From: Cephalothrix simula
Lineage: Eukaryota > Nemertea > Palaeonemertea > Archinemertea > Cephalotrichidae
Direction: 5' to 3'
NCBI GenBank assembly: GCA_035591015.1
Contig: JAXIUW010026675.1
Coordinates: forward strand, 1-15,369
DNA: 15,369 bases
Position numbers and translations under genes: made by a program. This document shows, one piece after another, positions 15,247 to 15,369 of the stretch. Each line of letters begins with the position of its first letter. Within the stretch, counting starts at the first letter, position 1. Under the pieces are notes generated by a model. That model did no database searches. It saw only the letters and a program-made list of their open reading frames with translations, and was not told the DNA's origin.

Positions 15247-15369
15247 AAGCACCATCTTTTAGTAAATAAATGAACTAGCAATTTCAAAATGCATTCTTAT
15301 ACCAGGGGGGGGGGGGTCAAGGAAAAAATCTGCAACACCAATGACGAAAAAATCTGCCAACTGGCCCAA
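15247..15369. repeat. G-run and short direct repeat at window end
   Basis: A run of 12 G lies at 15305-15316. After it, AAAAAATCTGC occurs at 15323-15333 and 15347-15357, a 24-base spacing, which may start a tandem array running out of the window. Confidence 0.5.

Overview
This 15.4 kb window looks like non-coding DNA from an animal nuclear genome. It is AT-rich, has no long open reading frame, no operon-like packing and no recognisable complete gene, and almost everything identifiable is repeat-derived. Recurrent TACATGTA and TAGGCCTAC palindromes, tRNA-derived SINE-like heads and many short inverted-repeat (MITE or foldback) elements suggest a marine invertebrate, perhaps an echinoderm or another deuterostome. 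That assignment is tentative and rests on sequence texture, not on a gene.

Left third (1-4700): two copies of a ~120 bp dispersed repeat (230-352, 911-1044) flank a 371 bp inverted-repeat element (341-711). A local duplication carries two tRNA-like SINE heads (about 1467-1600 and 1671-1800). Then come a hAT-like element (2554-3075) holding a 40-codon exon-like reading frame, a 142 bp MITE with a perfect 8 bp target-site duplication (3102-3243), and a 245 bp TTAA-flanked MITE (4372-4616) carrying a fused CRE/X-box site and a 35 bp palindrome.

Middle third (4700-9540): a ~690 bp foldback element (5541-6233) is packed with the palindrome TTGCATGCAA. One weak terminal-exon candidate lies on the minus strand (6587-6814). 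A complete 36 bp micro-element has hAT-type ends and a perfect 8 bp duplication (7096-7147). A 456 bp inverted-repeat element contains 30 bp tandem repeats (7198-7653), and a ~290 bp long-TIR MITE follows (7799-8087). A long stretch after this shows nothing recognisable.

Right third (9540-15369): a second copy of the 3102-3243 family (9541-9717), a further tRNA-type SINE (11398-11720), a 41-42 bp tandem repeat (11777-11880), a CACTG-ended element with ATATA duplications (13150-13475), an element built of spaced TGACGTCA palindromes (13529-13848), and a 1.26 kb foldback (13986-15246) whose loop holds a perfect CTCF-type motif.

No genes work together here. The common theme is a pile-up of at least ten small non-autonomous element families, several of which carry regulatory-type motifs (TGACGTCA seven times, an X-box, a CTCF-like core, CACGTG). 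The boldest readings are that these elements disperse regulatory sites and that the two large foldbacks could be transcribed into long hairpin RNAs; both are inferences.
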